Below, piece after piece: positions 6,801 through 14,350 of a stretch of 24,264 nucleotides of DNA. The position numbers and the translations under genes were made by a program. The DNA is taken from positions 1 to 24,264 of the forward strand of contig JBFHVZ010000025.1 in the NCBI GenBank assembly GCA_041589295.1, read 5' to 3'. The notes under the pieces are model-generated. The model made no database searches and was not told the origin of the DNA. It saw only the letters and a list, made by a program, of their open reading frames with translations. Every line of letters starts with the position of its first letter. Position 1 is the stretch's first letter. Origin of the DNA: Bermanella sp041589295 (lineage in GTDB: Bacteria; Pseudomonadota; Gammaproteobacteria; Pseudomonadales; Oceanobacteraceae).

Positions 6801-6974
6801 TTAAACGCTTGGTGGACCTGCAAACATTTGGTAGATCCAAACAAAAAAGCCATACGCGGCAATACCGGCAACGGCCAATGCAGGGATCACGATGGCGGTC
6901 AAAATAACAAACAGCTGCAATTCGCTTTTGCGGCTCATGTTGTTTGCACCATCACCTTGAGATAGCTGAGACAT
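6801..6974 (-). CDS. napE: NapE, small membrane protein of the nap operon
   Basis: A short gene of 57 codons plus stop. It starts M-S-Q-L-S-Q-G and has a single transmembrane helix (about residues 21-48), then the family-typical end Y-Q-M-F-A-G-P-P-S-V. NapE is found at the head of nap operons in Paracoccus, Pseudomonas and relatives; its role is not settled. AAGGAG precedes the ATG by 6 nt. A second ATG at codon 13 (M-S-R-K-S-E-L) is an alternative start. It is the first gene of the operon, 35 nt before napF. Confidence 0.93.
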   Translation of the reverse strand: MSQLSQGDGANNMSRKSELQLFVILTAIVIPALAVAGIAAYGFFVWIYQMFAGPPSV

Positions 6975-7060
6975 AGGGACTCCTTTTCAAATCAGGACGT
7001 TATGGCTAGGGAGTATATGTAAGGGTGGTCGGCTCAAGTAGGACAACTTGGCTTCAAAAG

Positions 7061-7074
7061 TTGACTCAAGTCAG
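7061..7074. promoter_or_regulatory. Imperfect FNR/CRP-like palindrome before napE
   Basis: TTGACTCAAGTCAG resembles the FNR/Dnr-type half-site pair TTGAY-N4-RTCAR with deviations. It lies about 90 bp before napE and 75 bp from the perfect box. It could be a second regulator site or chance. Between 6975 and 7275 I see no gene; this stretch also holds a CAAGT/ACTTG hairpin (7035-7050) and a CCGAG/CTCGG hairpin (7227-7241). Confidence 0.35.
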
Positions 7075-7141
7075 GTGAGGTTTCGATAAATTTTCCAGTT
7101 AATAACCATTCTTATTTGGGGGCATTGCTGGCAGAGGTAAA

Positions 7142-7155
7142 TTGATTTAGATCAA
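7142..7155. promoter_or_regulatory. FNR (Anr) box of the nap operon
   Basis: TTGATTTAGATCAA matches the FNR consensus TTGAT-N4-ATCAA at every defined position. It lies 168 bp before the napE start. AGAGGTA at 7133-7139 (TACCTCT on the - strand) fits the NarL/NarP heptamer TACYYMT and abuts the box. This predicts anaerobic and possibly nitrate-responsive transcription of nap. Confidence 0.8.
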
Positions 7156-7172
7156 GTTTTGAAAGTGTGGAA

Positions 7173-7201
7173 GCCAGCCCTGCGGTCCGAGCCGAGCTGG
7201 C
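7173..7201 (-). terminator. Possible weak terminator after the kinase operon
   Basis: GCCAGC (7173-7178) and GCTGGC (7196-7201) form a stem about 75 bp downstream of the kinase stop. On the - strand only a short T/C-rich tail follows, so termination may be weak or Rho-dependent. Confidence 0.25.
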
Positions 7202-7275
7202 GATAAAAGAACCCCCTTCCGTTTACCCGAGCATGACTCGGTCCTACACAAAAGGTACAGCTCGGTACTACAGGA

Positions 7276-8832
7276 TTATTTGGGGTACCCAGTAATATCC
7301 CGTATGGATTTATACAACGGCTGTAACTGGCGGTACATTTTCAAATACACATCCCGATACAAACGATCGTACAATTTGCTGGTTTGAAAATCCGGTTCAA
7401 ACACATCGCCTACTGATGTCATGGTTTTAATGGCTTCGCGGTAGCAATCAAACACACCTAAACCAACCGCCACGTTAATGGCCGCACCTAAACCTGATGT
7501 TTCATAGGTGCTTGGTCGCTCGGCGGGCAATCCAAAGATATCTGCGGTGAGTTGCATGGCGGCGTCGCTTTGTGAGCCACCGCCACTGATGCGCAGTTTT
7601 GTAATGGGCACCCCACTGCGCTGTTCGATACGTTCTTTACCTTCGCGCAAGCCGTAGGCGAGACCTTCTAAAATAGCGCGGTACAAATGCGCGCGCGCAT
7701 GCACATCACCAAAACCGATGACCGCACCTTTTGCTTCTGGGCCTGGCACTCGCGTGCCGGGCGACCAATAGGGTTGTAACATCAATCCCATGGAACCGGC
7801 CGGAACCGAATTCACCAACTCATCAAACAATGCTTCAGGCGCAACGCCTTTTTCATCGGCAATTTGTTGTTCTCGTAAACCAAATTGTTTTTTAAACCAA
7901 CTCACCATCCAAAATCCGCGATAGATCATTACTTCGGTGTTGTAAGCTTTAGGAATCGCCGCTGGATACGGTGGAATAAAGCGAATGGGTTCGACGTATT
8001 TTTCGTTGGTGGTATTAATAGTGGCCGTGGTGCCATAACTTAAACAGGCAACGTGCGGGTCAACACCACCGCTTCCCAGCACTTCACAGGCTTTATCAGA
8101 AGCAGCCGCAATTAACGGTGTACCTACTAGCAAACCAGTATGCCGTGCTGCTTCTTCGGTCATGTAGCCAAGTAAATCACCCGGCGCGACCAGCTCTGGC
8201 AGCATGGCTTCGGTAATACTGCCCACCTGCCATTTCCAGTCGTTTTTTCCAGCCCACTTATGGTGTTTGTAGTCGAATGGTAAATAGCCAACCGTGCAGC
8301 CAGTACTGTCTTTGTATTCACCGGTTAAGCGATAAGTGAGATAGCCAGAAAGCAGCAGAAATTTATGGGTGTTTTGCCAAACATCTGGCTGATTTTGTTC
8401 GATCCACGGTCCTTGCGCCTTGGTTAAAAAACCATTGACCACATCTTGCAAACCTAACAACTTAAACGCCAAGCCCCATAAGCCACGAATTGGCTTTTCG
8501 ATACGGGCTTGTCGCTGGTCTAACCAAATAATGGCGGGACGCAACGGTTTACCTTTAGCATCAAGATTAATCACTGTCCCCCGCTGCGTGGTGAGACCAA
8601 CACCTCGCACCTGTTCTGGCTTGATGTCGGTAGACGCCCAGAGCTTTTGACAGGCTTCCCCTAAACAGGTCCAGTAATATTCGGGTTCTTGTTCTGCCCA
8701 ACCGGGCTTTTTAGAAAAGTAAGGTTCGATTTCGACCTTGCCTTTGGCGACAAGCTGTCCAGTTAAATCGAATAACAAGGCACGGATACTTTGCGTTCCG
8801 TTATCAATGGACAATATGTAATCTTGCTGCAT
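7276..8832 (-). CDS. FGGY-family carbohydrate kinase
   Basis: A 518-aa cytoplasmic sugar/polyol kinase. The N-terminal ATPase motif is D-N-G-T-Q-S-I-R (10-17), followed by P-G-W-A-E-Q-E-P, and I-W-L-D-Q-R-Q around residue 100. The C-terminal FGGY half has S-G-G-G-S-Q-S-D-A (adenosine-binding region) and G-L-G-A-A-I-N-V-A-V-G-L. It resembles xylulokinase/glycerol kinase relatives, but it does not carry motifs that would convince me of true GlpK, so the substrate is unassigned. It is the last gene of the operon with the G3P dehydrogenase and AGPS-like protein, pointing to glycerol, an alkylglycerol or another polyol. A strong purine-rich ribosome site (GGAGGGAGG) lies somewhat far upstream of the ATG. 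Confidence 0.88.
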   Translation of the reverse strand: MQQDYILSIDNGTQSIRALLFDLTGQLVAKGKVEIEPYFSKKPGWAEQEPEYYWTCLGEACQKLWASTDIKPEQVRGVGLTTQRGTVINLDAKGKPLRPAIIWLDQRQARIEKPIRGLWGLAFKLLGLQDVVNGFLTKAQGPWIEQNQPDVWQNTHKFLLLSGYLTYRLTGEYKDSTGCTVGYLPFDYKHHKWAGKNDWKWQVGSITEAMLPELVAPGDLLGYMTEEAARHTGLLVGTPLIAAASDKACEVLGSGGVDPHVACLSYGTTATINTTNEKYVEPIRFIPPYPAAIPKAYNTEVMIYRGFWMVSWFKKQFGLREQQIADEKGVAPEALFDELVNSVPAGSMGLMLQPYWSPGTRVPGPEAKGAVIGFGDVHARAHLYRAILEGLAYGLREGKERIEQRSGVPITKLRISGGGSQSDAAMQLTADIFGLPAERPSTYETSGLGAAINVAVGLGVFDCYREAIKTMTSVGDVFEPDFQTSKLYDRLYRDVYLKMYRQLQPLYKSIRDITGYPK

Positions 8833-8867
8833 ATTTCTCTCAGAATACTGACCTCCCTCCTGAGATA

Positions 8868-8889
8868 ACCGAACGCGGGCGCGTTCGGT
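8868..8889. repeat. Perfect 9-bp hairpin between G3P dehydrogenase and kinase
   Basis: ACCGAACGC (8868-8876), loop GGGC, GCGTTCGGT (8881-8889). It has no poly-U tail on the - strand, so it is more likely an RNA-processing or stability element, or a REP-like repeat, than a terminator. Confidence 0.55.
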
Positions 8890-8909
8890 ATTCAGTGCAT
8901 TAAGCTGCG

Positions 8910-10580
8910 TTAAACTGTGCTAACGCTCATCTCTGAGGCGGGAGTATGTTCGATGTTATTGTTGTTTTGTTTTACGGCAGCACGTGCGATGGGCAAGCCA
9001 TAGGCATCACGCCAAATTTGCTCGTAACGCGTCCATTCGTTTTGCCATTGTTGTTCTGACCAGTTCAGTAGCGGCTCGCACATTTGTTGAATGCTCAACT
9101 TAAAGCCCAAGCCACCCATGGGTAAGAACAAACCGATTCGCGTACGACGCAGCAACAAGTCGTCTAGGTGCTGAACTTTTTCACTGGCTGCGGCATGAGC
9201 CAACTGAGCCCAATAGGTATGCGTACCGGGAATTCGGCTCCAGCCCGTGGTTTTTGCAACATCACCCAACGCAGCGATGTCACGTCCATAAAACCCGACT
9301 AGACGACGTTTCATTTGATTACTTAACGCAGACAACTGCGATTGATCTCGTTGCTGTGCAGCTTGCTCATCAAAAATAAACTGGCCGTGATCACGCCAAT
9401 CTAAATCTGGTAAATACTTCGCAGCGGCTTTAATAACGTCCAGCGCAATTAAACGGAAGGTGGTGAGCTTACCGCCACTGACGGTCACCAGACCTTTGTC
9501 ATCCCAAATACTGTGGTCGCGTTTTTCTGCCGAAGGATTCAACGCACCGCTACTCACAATTGGGCGTACGCCAGCAAAGGTCGAAACAATATCGCCTTCA
9601 ATTAAATGCGCGCCGGGGAATAGAGTATTGGCCGCATGCAATAAGTAAGTGACTTCTTGCTGCGCAATACGTGGCTCTGTTTTGCTCACTTCTGGGTTAT
9701 CTAGATCCGTGGTGCCGATTACGGTCATACCTTCCCACGGATAAATGAACATGCTGCGACCATCTTCTGGGTGTTTTAAGGTAATGGACTGCGCCACCGG
9801 CAAGCGCCACGCCGGCACGACCAAGTGACTGCCACGCAAAGGACGAATTTGAGCTTGCGCACCCAATTGTTTACGGAACCGATCAGCCCAAGCGCCGGTT
9901 GCACTTACCACTACGGATGCCTTGACATCAAAGCTTTGCTGACCATCCACATCCGTTACTTTTACGCCGATCACCTGCCCATCGGCATTTTGAATTAACT
10001 CGCTGGCTTCACAGTAATTAATAACGTGTGCGCCGTCGGCAGCCGCTTCGCGTAATACGCGCATAACCAATCGACTGTCATCGGTGACCGCATCCGCAAA
10101 ACGAGTGCTACCCAATAAACCGTCTTCACGAATGCCGGGTAAATCCAAAAGCGCTTGCTCACGCTTCATAAACTTTCGATAACGACGACCAGCAAAACGA
10201 TCGTAAACTGACAACAGTAAGTTAAAGATTTTCGGCCCAGGAAATTGACCTTTATAGTGGGGCCAACTGTAGGTCATTAAATCAACTAAACCAGGCGCTT
10301 CGTTCATTAATCGCTCACGCTCTTTCACCGAGTGACTGGTCAACTTCAAATTACCCGACGCCAAATAACGCAGCCCGCCGTGAACCATTTTAGAAGAACG
10401 ACTTGAGGTTCCCCATGCAAAATCGCGCTGCTCAATCAACAGCACTCGTTTTCCTTGACGCGCCACTTCACGAGCAATGCCCGCACCTGTAATGCCGCCA
10501 CCAATGACCAGCATGTCCCATGATTCGCTTTGCTGCATCTGTGCAAGCGTTTGTTGGCGCGTATTCAGCCAAGTATCCAT
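8910..10580 (-). CDS. FAD-dependent glycerol-3-phosphate dehydrogenase (GlpA/GlpD family)
   Basis: A 556-aa flavoprotein that oxidises sn-glycerol 3-phosphate to DHAP, feeding electrons to quinone at the membrane. The FAD Rossmann motif is V-I-G-G-G-I-T-G-A-G-I-A near residues 25-36, followed by the family signature G-T-S-S-R-S-S-K-M-V-H-G-G-L-R-Y-L. Later markers are S-A-T-G-A-W-A-D, I-G-T-T-D-L-D, A-G-V-R-P-I-V and V-S-G-G-K-L-T-T-F-R. The C-terminal DAO_C domain is present (R-R-T-R-I-G-L-F). It lies in an operon between the AGPS-like gene and the kinase, not with glpF or glpR, so it may be a specialised paralogue rather than the general GlpD. Its substrate might be a modified glycerol phosphate; this is inference. 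Confidence 0.9.
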   Translation of the reverse strand: MDTWLNTRQQTLAQMQQSESWDMLVIGGGITGAGIAREVARQGKRVLLIEQRDFAWGTSSRSSKMVHGGLRYLASGNLKLTSHSVKERERLMNEAPGLVDLMTYSWPHYKGQFPGPKIFNLLLSVYDRFAGRRYRKFMKREQALLDLPGIREDGLLGSTRFADAVTDDSRLVMRVLREAAADGAHVINYCEASELIQNADGQVIGVKVTDVDGQQSFDVKASVVVSATGAWADRFRKQLGAQAQIRPLRGSHLVVPAWRLPVAQSITLKHPEDGRSMFIYPWEGMTVIGTTDLDNPEVSKTEPRIAQQEVTYLLHAANTLFPGAHLIEGDIVSTFAGVRPIVSSGALNPSAEKRDHSIWDDKGLVTVSGGKLTTFRLIALDVIKAAAKYLPDLDWRDHGQFIFDEQAAQQRDQSQLSALSNQMKRRLVGFYGRDIAALGDVAKTTGWSRIPGTHTYWAQLAHAAASEKVQHLDDLLLRRTRIGLFLPMGGLGFKLSIQQMCEPLLNWSEQQWQNEWTRYEQIWRDAYGLPIARAAVKQNNNNIEHTPASEMSVSTV

Positions 10581-10594
10581 TTTTCTCTCACATT

Positions 10595-10617
10595 ACAGGC
10601 CTCAGAACTTGGCCTGT
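10595..10617. repeat. Intercistronic hairpin before G3P dehydrogenase gene
   Basis: ACAGGCC (10595-10601) pairs with GGCCTGT (10611-10617) in the 48-bp gap after the AGPS-like gene. It has no U-tract, so it is perhaps an mRNA stability or processing element. Confidence 0.45.
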
Positions 10618-10628
10618 CTTTATGGCAA

Positions 10629-12236
10629 TTAGTGTTCGTTGTCATCCTGCAACAAGGTACCAGGATTAAGTTTACGTTTTGGGTCAAAAAATGAGACCAC
10701 ACGTTTGAGCAACTCTATACCAAGTGCGCCCTTCTCCGCTTGTAAGTACGGCGCATGATCTTTACCAACACCATGCTGATGAGAAATAGTTGCACGTCCA
10801 TTTGCAATCACACTGCTAGCGGCGTGTTTAATTTTTTGCCAGCGGGCTAGCGTTTCACCATACGATGCGGCATTGGGGTAAACATACGTGGTGTAAATGC
10901 TACAACCTTGGGTGTACATGTGAGACAAGTGTGTATAAACATGTGGCACAACACCTTCGTCAGATAATGCGGTTCTTACCGCGTCTTCCATGGCGTTCAT
11001 CAAGTTCGTGACGTTATCCCAATCGGTTGCTGTCTCGAACGTGTCCACGGCGTAGCCTGCTAGCCACAAGTTTTCACGTAAATATGGAAACTTAAAGCGA
11101 TTCTCGGCCCATTTTCGACCCATCATTTTAGGCCCTCGCACTCCGCCTTCGCGTCGCAAACATCGCATCGCCTGTTTGAGTGATAGTGCGTTTTGCGCTT
11201 TGTTGCCGGTCACGCCGAAAGTCAGCAAACATTTGCCCTGACCACAGCCGCGCAGCGATAAATAGGTTTCTAAATATTTAATCAGGGTTTCGTGTCCAGC
11301 CAGTTTTAGCTGGGTTTCTGTTTCAGTGCCGTTGGACACGCGCAACATAGACAGTGGAATTTTCGCTTGTACGATGGCCCGTACTGCACGCTTAGCATGT
11401 TCAAAACTAGGAAGGAAAACCGCGTGGAATGTTTCTTCTTCGGCCAATGGCGTGACGCGCACCTGCACTTCACTGATGATACCCATACGCCCTTCGCTGC
11501 CCAGCACAACCTCACGCAAGTCTGGACCCGCGGAACTAGCCGGAATCGTTGGCACCAATAACTGGCCTTGCGGTGTCACCATGGTACAACCTGCAAACAT
11601 TTGCTCGATGCGTCCGTAACGCAAAGACTGCTGCCCGCTAGAACGACTGGCCACCCAGCCACCCACTGTCGAGAGTTCCCAACTTTGCGGAAAGTGCCCT
11701 AAAGTATAGCCCTTAGCGCGCAACTGAGCCTCTAACTGCGGACCCGGCGTTCCGGCACCAAATGTGGCGATCTGGCTTTCAGTGTTCAGCTCCATAAGCT
11801 GATTCATATGACCCATATCCACGGTCAACACCGCGCGGTCACTGGTCAACGGATTAATATGCCCCGCCACACTGGTACCACCACCATAGGGAATCACATC
11901 AAAGTCGTGTTCATAGGCAAACTGCAACAAGGCTTGAACTTGTTCCGTGGACTCGGGAAACGCCACCCCATCAGGAAACACACCAAAATCACCACTGCGC
12001 ATCGCTAACCAGTCGGGCAAGCTTTGCCCCCGAGCATGGCGCACGCGGGTCTGTGCATCAGTCATGATTAAATCGTGACGGGGCAAGCGCGACTCAGGTA
12101 CTTGCGCGCACACATCGGCCAAGTCGGCATCAGGCAATACTGAGCCGGGCGCGACCTTTTCGTTTAAAAACGCTAAACCGCTGGCTGGCGTCGCCATCGA
12201 AAAACTATCATCACCCCAACCATTCCAACGACGCAT
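10629..12236 (-). CDS. FAD-binding oxidase of the alkyl-DHAP synthase (AGPS) family
   Basis: A 535-aa flavoprotein with a VAO/PCMH FAD-binding domain (about residues 90-270) and a FAD-oxidase C domain. The N-terminal R-R-W-N-G-W-G-D-D matches the K-W-N-G-W-G motif of eukaryotic AGPS, which GlcD-type oxidases lack. Further AGPS-like features are I-P-Y-G-G-G-T-S-V-A-G-H, S-T-V-G-G-W-V-A-S-R-S-S-G-Q, L-G-S-E-G-R-M-G-I-I, a Tyr in S-I-Y-T-T-Y-V-Y and the end F-F-D-P-K-R-K-L-N-P-G. AGPS swaps the acyl chain of acyl-DHAP for a fatty alcohol, making the ether bond. The H-H-H-G-V-G-K active-site triad reads H-Q-H-G-V-G-K here. As first gene of the operon, with a DHAP-forming enzyme and a kinase, a role with a DHAP-derived or alkylglycerol substrate is plausible. 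GAGGT precedes the ATG. Confidence 0.85.
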   Translation of the reverse strand: MRRWNGWGDDSFSMATPASGLAFLNEKVAPGSVLPDADLADVCAQVPESRLPRHDLIMTDAQTRVRHARGQSLPDWLAMRSGDFGVFPDGVAFPESTEQVQALLQFAYEHDFDVIPYGGGTSVAGHINPLTSDRAVLTVDMGHMNQLMELNTESQIATFGAGTPGPQLEAQLRAKGYTLGHFPQSWELSTVGGWVASRSSGQQSLRYGRIEQMFAGCTMVTPQGQLLVPTIPASSAGPDLREVVLGSEGRMGIISEVQVRVTPLAEEETFHAVFLPSFEHAKRAVRAIVQAKIPLSMLRVSNGTETETQLKLAGHETLIKYLETYLSLRGCGQGKCLLTFGVTGNKAQNALSLKQAMRCLRREGGVRGPKMMGRKWAENRFKFPYLRENLWLAGYAVDTFETATDWDNVTNLMNAMEDAVRTALSDEGVVPHVYTHLSHMYTQGCSIYTTYVYPNAASYGETLARWQKIKHAASSVIANGRATISHQHGVGKDHAPYLQAEKGALGIELLKRVVSFFDPKRKLNPGTLLQDDNEH

Positions 12237-12390
12237 ACTTACCTCATTCCTAAATCAAATCTGTTCATTGCTGTCATGCCATTTAAGCGGTATCTTAACA
12301 GTGTCTTTTTTGGATACACTGACTGAAAATGCCAGGAGCCCATCAAATCAAGACAGGCAAAACAAGACAGACGTCAGGGTAGACATGCAC

Positions 12391-12407
12391 AACGTTTCCG
12401 AACGTTT
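12391..12407. promoter_or_regulatory. Direct repeat AACGTTT-N3-AACGTTT, candidate AraC-type operator
   Basis: Two AACGTTT copies spaced one helical turn apart (10-bp period) lie in the 199-bp region between the divergent AGPS-like and AraC genes. AraC-family proteins commonly bind direct repeats of this kind. The same region has an AGTGTC...GATACACT inverted repeat near 12300-12320. Assignment to the neighbouring regulator is inference. Confidence 0.4.
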
Positions 12408-12435
12408 ACAACAATAATAATGACGATGTACCACT

Positions 12436-13470
12436 ATGAACCAACTGGGTTACGCTTCCACACCTGCTGCGCTTCAGTATTTAAAAGCCGCAGCTGATTT
12501 AGGCATCAATTCACAGCAAGCGCTCATCGAGACACAGCTCAATCCTGCCATACTTGAGAATCAGGTAAAACGCATTACGGGTGAAGAACTACAACGTTTG
12601 ATTCGCTATCTCATTGATAAGACCAACGACCCCTGCTTTGGCTTAAAAACCGCGCGTTATGTGCAAGCCGGTTCTTACAGTGTTTTAGGCTATATGGTGA
12701 TGAACTGCACCAGCCTACTGGAAGCACTACGCAAAACCCCCACTTACGAAGGTCTAGTCGGCGACATGGGCACCACCGAATTCACCGAAATGGAAGACGG
12801 CATGACCCAAATGCGTTGGATCTGCAACTACACTGACCCCTTGGTGCGTACGCATATGATCGACAACGTGCTCGGCTCTTGGGTTAATTTCGCACGATTT
12901 TTGGTAGACCGCCCAGACGGTCGCCCCAAGCAAGTTTGGCTTGAACACCCAAGGCCGAAAGATGAAATTCTCAAACAATACGAAGCCACATTTCGCTGCC
13001 CCATAAAATTTAGTGCGCCGTGTAATTGCTTAATCATAGACGACTATCTATTAAGCCTGCCCATGCGCCAGCCTGATGCTCAGTTACTAAAAACCTTAGA
13101 AAGCCACGCTGAAATCCTTATGGCGGACATCAGTCAAAAACAACCCTTGCCACTGCAAACCAAAAACGTCATTAAAGGGTTATTACTGGAAGGCATTCCG
13201 CGAAAAGAAATGGTGGCCAAACGCCTCGGCCTAACCGAGCGCACCTTGCAACGCAAATTACAGCAGTTCGATACCAGTTATCAGCAAGTGCTCGACGACC
13301 TCAGACAAGAGCAAGCCAAGGAGCTGTTAGTGGAAAGCGAGCTGCCCATCCAAGAGATCGCCCACCGATTGGGATTTAGTGAGCCACGCAGTTTCCATCG
13401 CAGCTTTAAAACTTGGGTAGGCATGACACCCGGTGAATACCGAGCGGATTTCAGAAGCAATGCAAACTAA
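12436..13470 (+). CDS. AraC-family transcriptional regulator
   Basis: A 344-aa regulator with the N-terminal arabinose-binding-like domain of the OruR/ArgR-type AraC subgroup (about residues 20-210) and a C-terminal double helix-turn-helix (about 250-340). The first HTH contains M-V-A-K-R-L-G-L-T-E-R-T-L-Q-R, the second I-Q-E-I-A-H-R-L-G-F-S-E-P-R-S-F-H-R, followed by the family signature K-T-W-V-G-M-T-P-G-E-Y-R. It is divergent from the AGPS-like operon and probably controls it, perhaps sensing a lipid or polyol ligand. This subgroup often regulates catabolic operons. Confidence 0.9.
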   Translation: MNQLGYASTPAALQYLKAAADLGINSQQALIETQLNPAILENQVKRITGEELQRLIRYLIDKTNDPCFGLKTARYVQAGSYSVLGYMVMNCTSLLEALRKTPTYEGLVGDMGTTEFTEMEDGMTQMRWICNYTDPLVRTHMIDNVLGSWVNFARFLVDRPDGRPKQVWLEHPRPKDEILKQYEATFRCPIKFSAPCNCLIIDDYLLSLPMRQPDAQLLKTLESHAEILMADISQKQPLPLQTKNVIKGLLLEGIPRKEMVAKRLGLTERTLQRKLQQFDTSYQQVLDDLRQEQAKELLVESELPIQEIAHRLGFSEPRSFHRSFKTWVGMTPGEYRADFRSNAN

Positions 13471-13633
13471 CTTTTGAAGGACATCACACTTTTCACCGCT
13501 ACCCTGTGCGCCACTGCGTAAAAACAGCGAAAAAACGTCGACTGGCGCACACTGTACAATTGCTTACCAACACTTTCACATATCTGGATTAGGATTAGCT
13601 CAGAAATCATCCAATTTAGCTTGGAGCGAACAC

Positions 13634-14131
13634 ATGCAGTTATCCGCCCACGCACACAATTCGGTTCCGTCACAGGACAAAACCGCACTTCATGCCATGG
13701 CCCATCTACTTGTTGCCAAGGTACGTGACGACCGCAGCAACAAACAAATTAGCTTTGCCCTGCGCGCCACCTATGACGAACATTACACAGGTGTCACTGC
13801 ACAACGCGCTAAGGAACTGGCAATGGTCAAGCTAAATAGCAAGCCCGCGTTCACCCACGTCACCCTAGAGCCAACGCCCCAACCTGCATTAGAGCAAGCG
13901 TTAAAAACACAGCTAAAACTGAACCCAAGCGCGTTAATGCATCAGCGCATTTATAATCCACTGCATGCTGAATTTCGCGGTTATAGCGAATTAAGCATTA
14001 ATGGCTTTGTTGTGAAATACGCGCTTCGCACATCGGGGTTTTGCGCGTACGCAGTGGTTGAAGCTCCAGCATGCGAATCCAACGAAAAACCCACAAAAAT
14101 CACAAGCCTTCGCCCGGCACAGCAAGGATGA
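13634..14131 (+). CDS. Hypothetical protein, 165 aa
   Basis: I do not recognise a family. It is a soluble-looking protein without signal peptide or membrane segment. The middle has a basic charged stretch (K-V-R-D-D-R-S-N-K-Q), the pattern Y-D-E-H-Y-T-G-V-T-A-Q-R-A-K-E-L-A, and a Pro-rich linker (L-E-P-T-P-Q-P-A). The C-terminal part is a probable beta-rich stretch (I-N-G-F-V-V-K-Y-A-L). GGAG lies 9 nt before the ATG; an internal ATG (13697) is an alternative start. It stands alone, 163 bp after the AraC gene and followed by a strong terminator, so it is probably its own transcription unit. Confidence 0.7.
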   Translation: MQLSAHAHNSVPSQDKTALHAMAHLLVAKVRDDRSNKQISFALRATYDEHYTGVTAQRAKELAMVKLNSKPAFTHVTLEPTPQPALEQALKTQLKLNPSALMHQRIYNPLHAEFRGYSELSINGFVVKYALRTSGFCAYAVVEAPACESNEKPTKITSLRPAQQG

Positions 14132-14181
14132 ACTCACGGAAGAATTAAGGAATAGAAAAACAACACAGGAAATTTTGGATT

Positions 14182-14211
14182 AAGCCCTGACCCCAGCGTC
14201 AGGGCTTTTTT
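14182..14211 (+). terminator. Rho-independent terminator of the 165-aa gene
   Basis: AAGCCCTGAC (14182-14191), loop CCCAGC, GTCAGGGCTT (14198-14207), then further Ts. A perfect 10-bp stem with a U-tract on the + strand. Confidence 0.9.
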
Positions 14212-14350
14212 ATTGTGAAACGCCTCACAGACATCACCAGCATGCCGATTTGGCCGTGTCTTGGTTCACAGTAAAAAGTAGACGCCTTAGATAGGATACA
14301 ACGAAAAAACGCTCTCTCATTTTCACCTGTTTTACAAAGACGATATCGGC

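Noticed and set aside
7276..8832. Naming the FGGY kinase glpK
   Set aside because: Its motifs fit the broad FGGY family, but I could not confirm glycerol-kinase-specific signatures.
10629..12236. Glycolate oxidase GlcD or D-lactate dehydrogenase
   Set aside because: The W-N-G-W-G N terminus and the G-V-G-K-containing C-terminal motifs match alkyl-DHAP synthase better.
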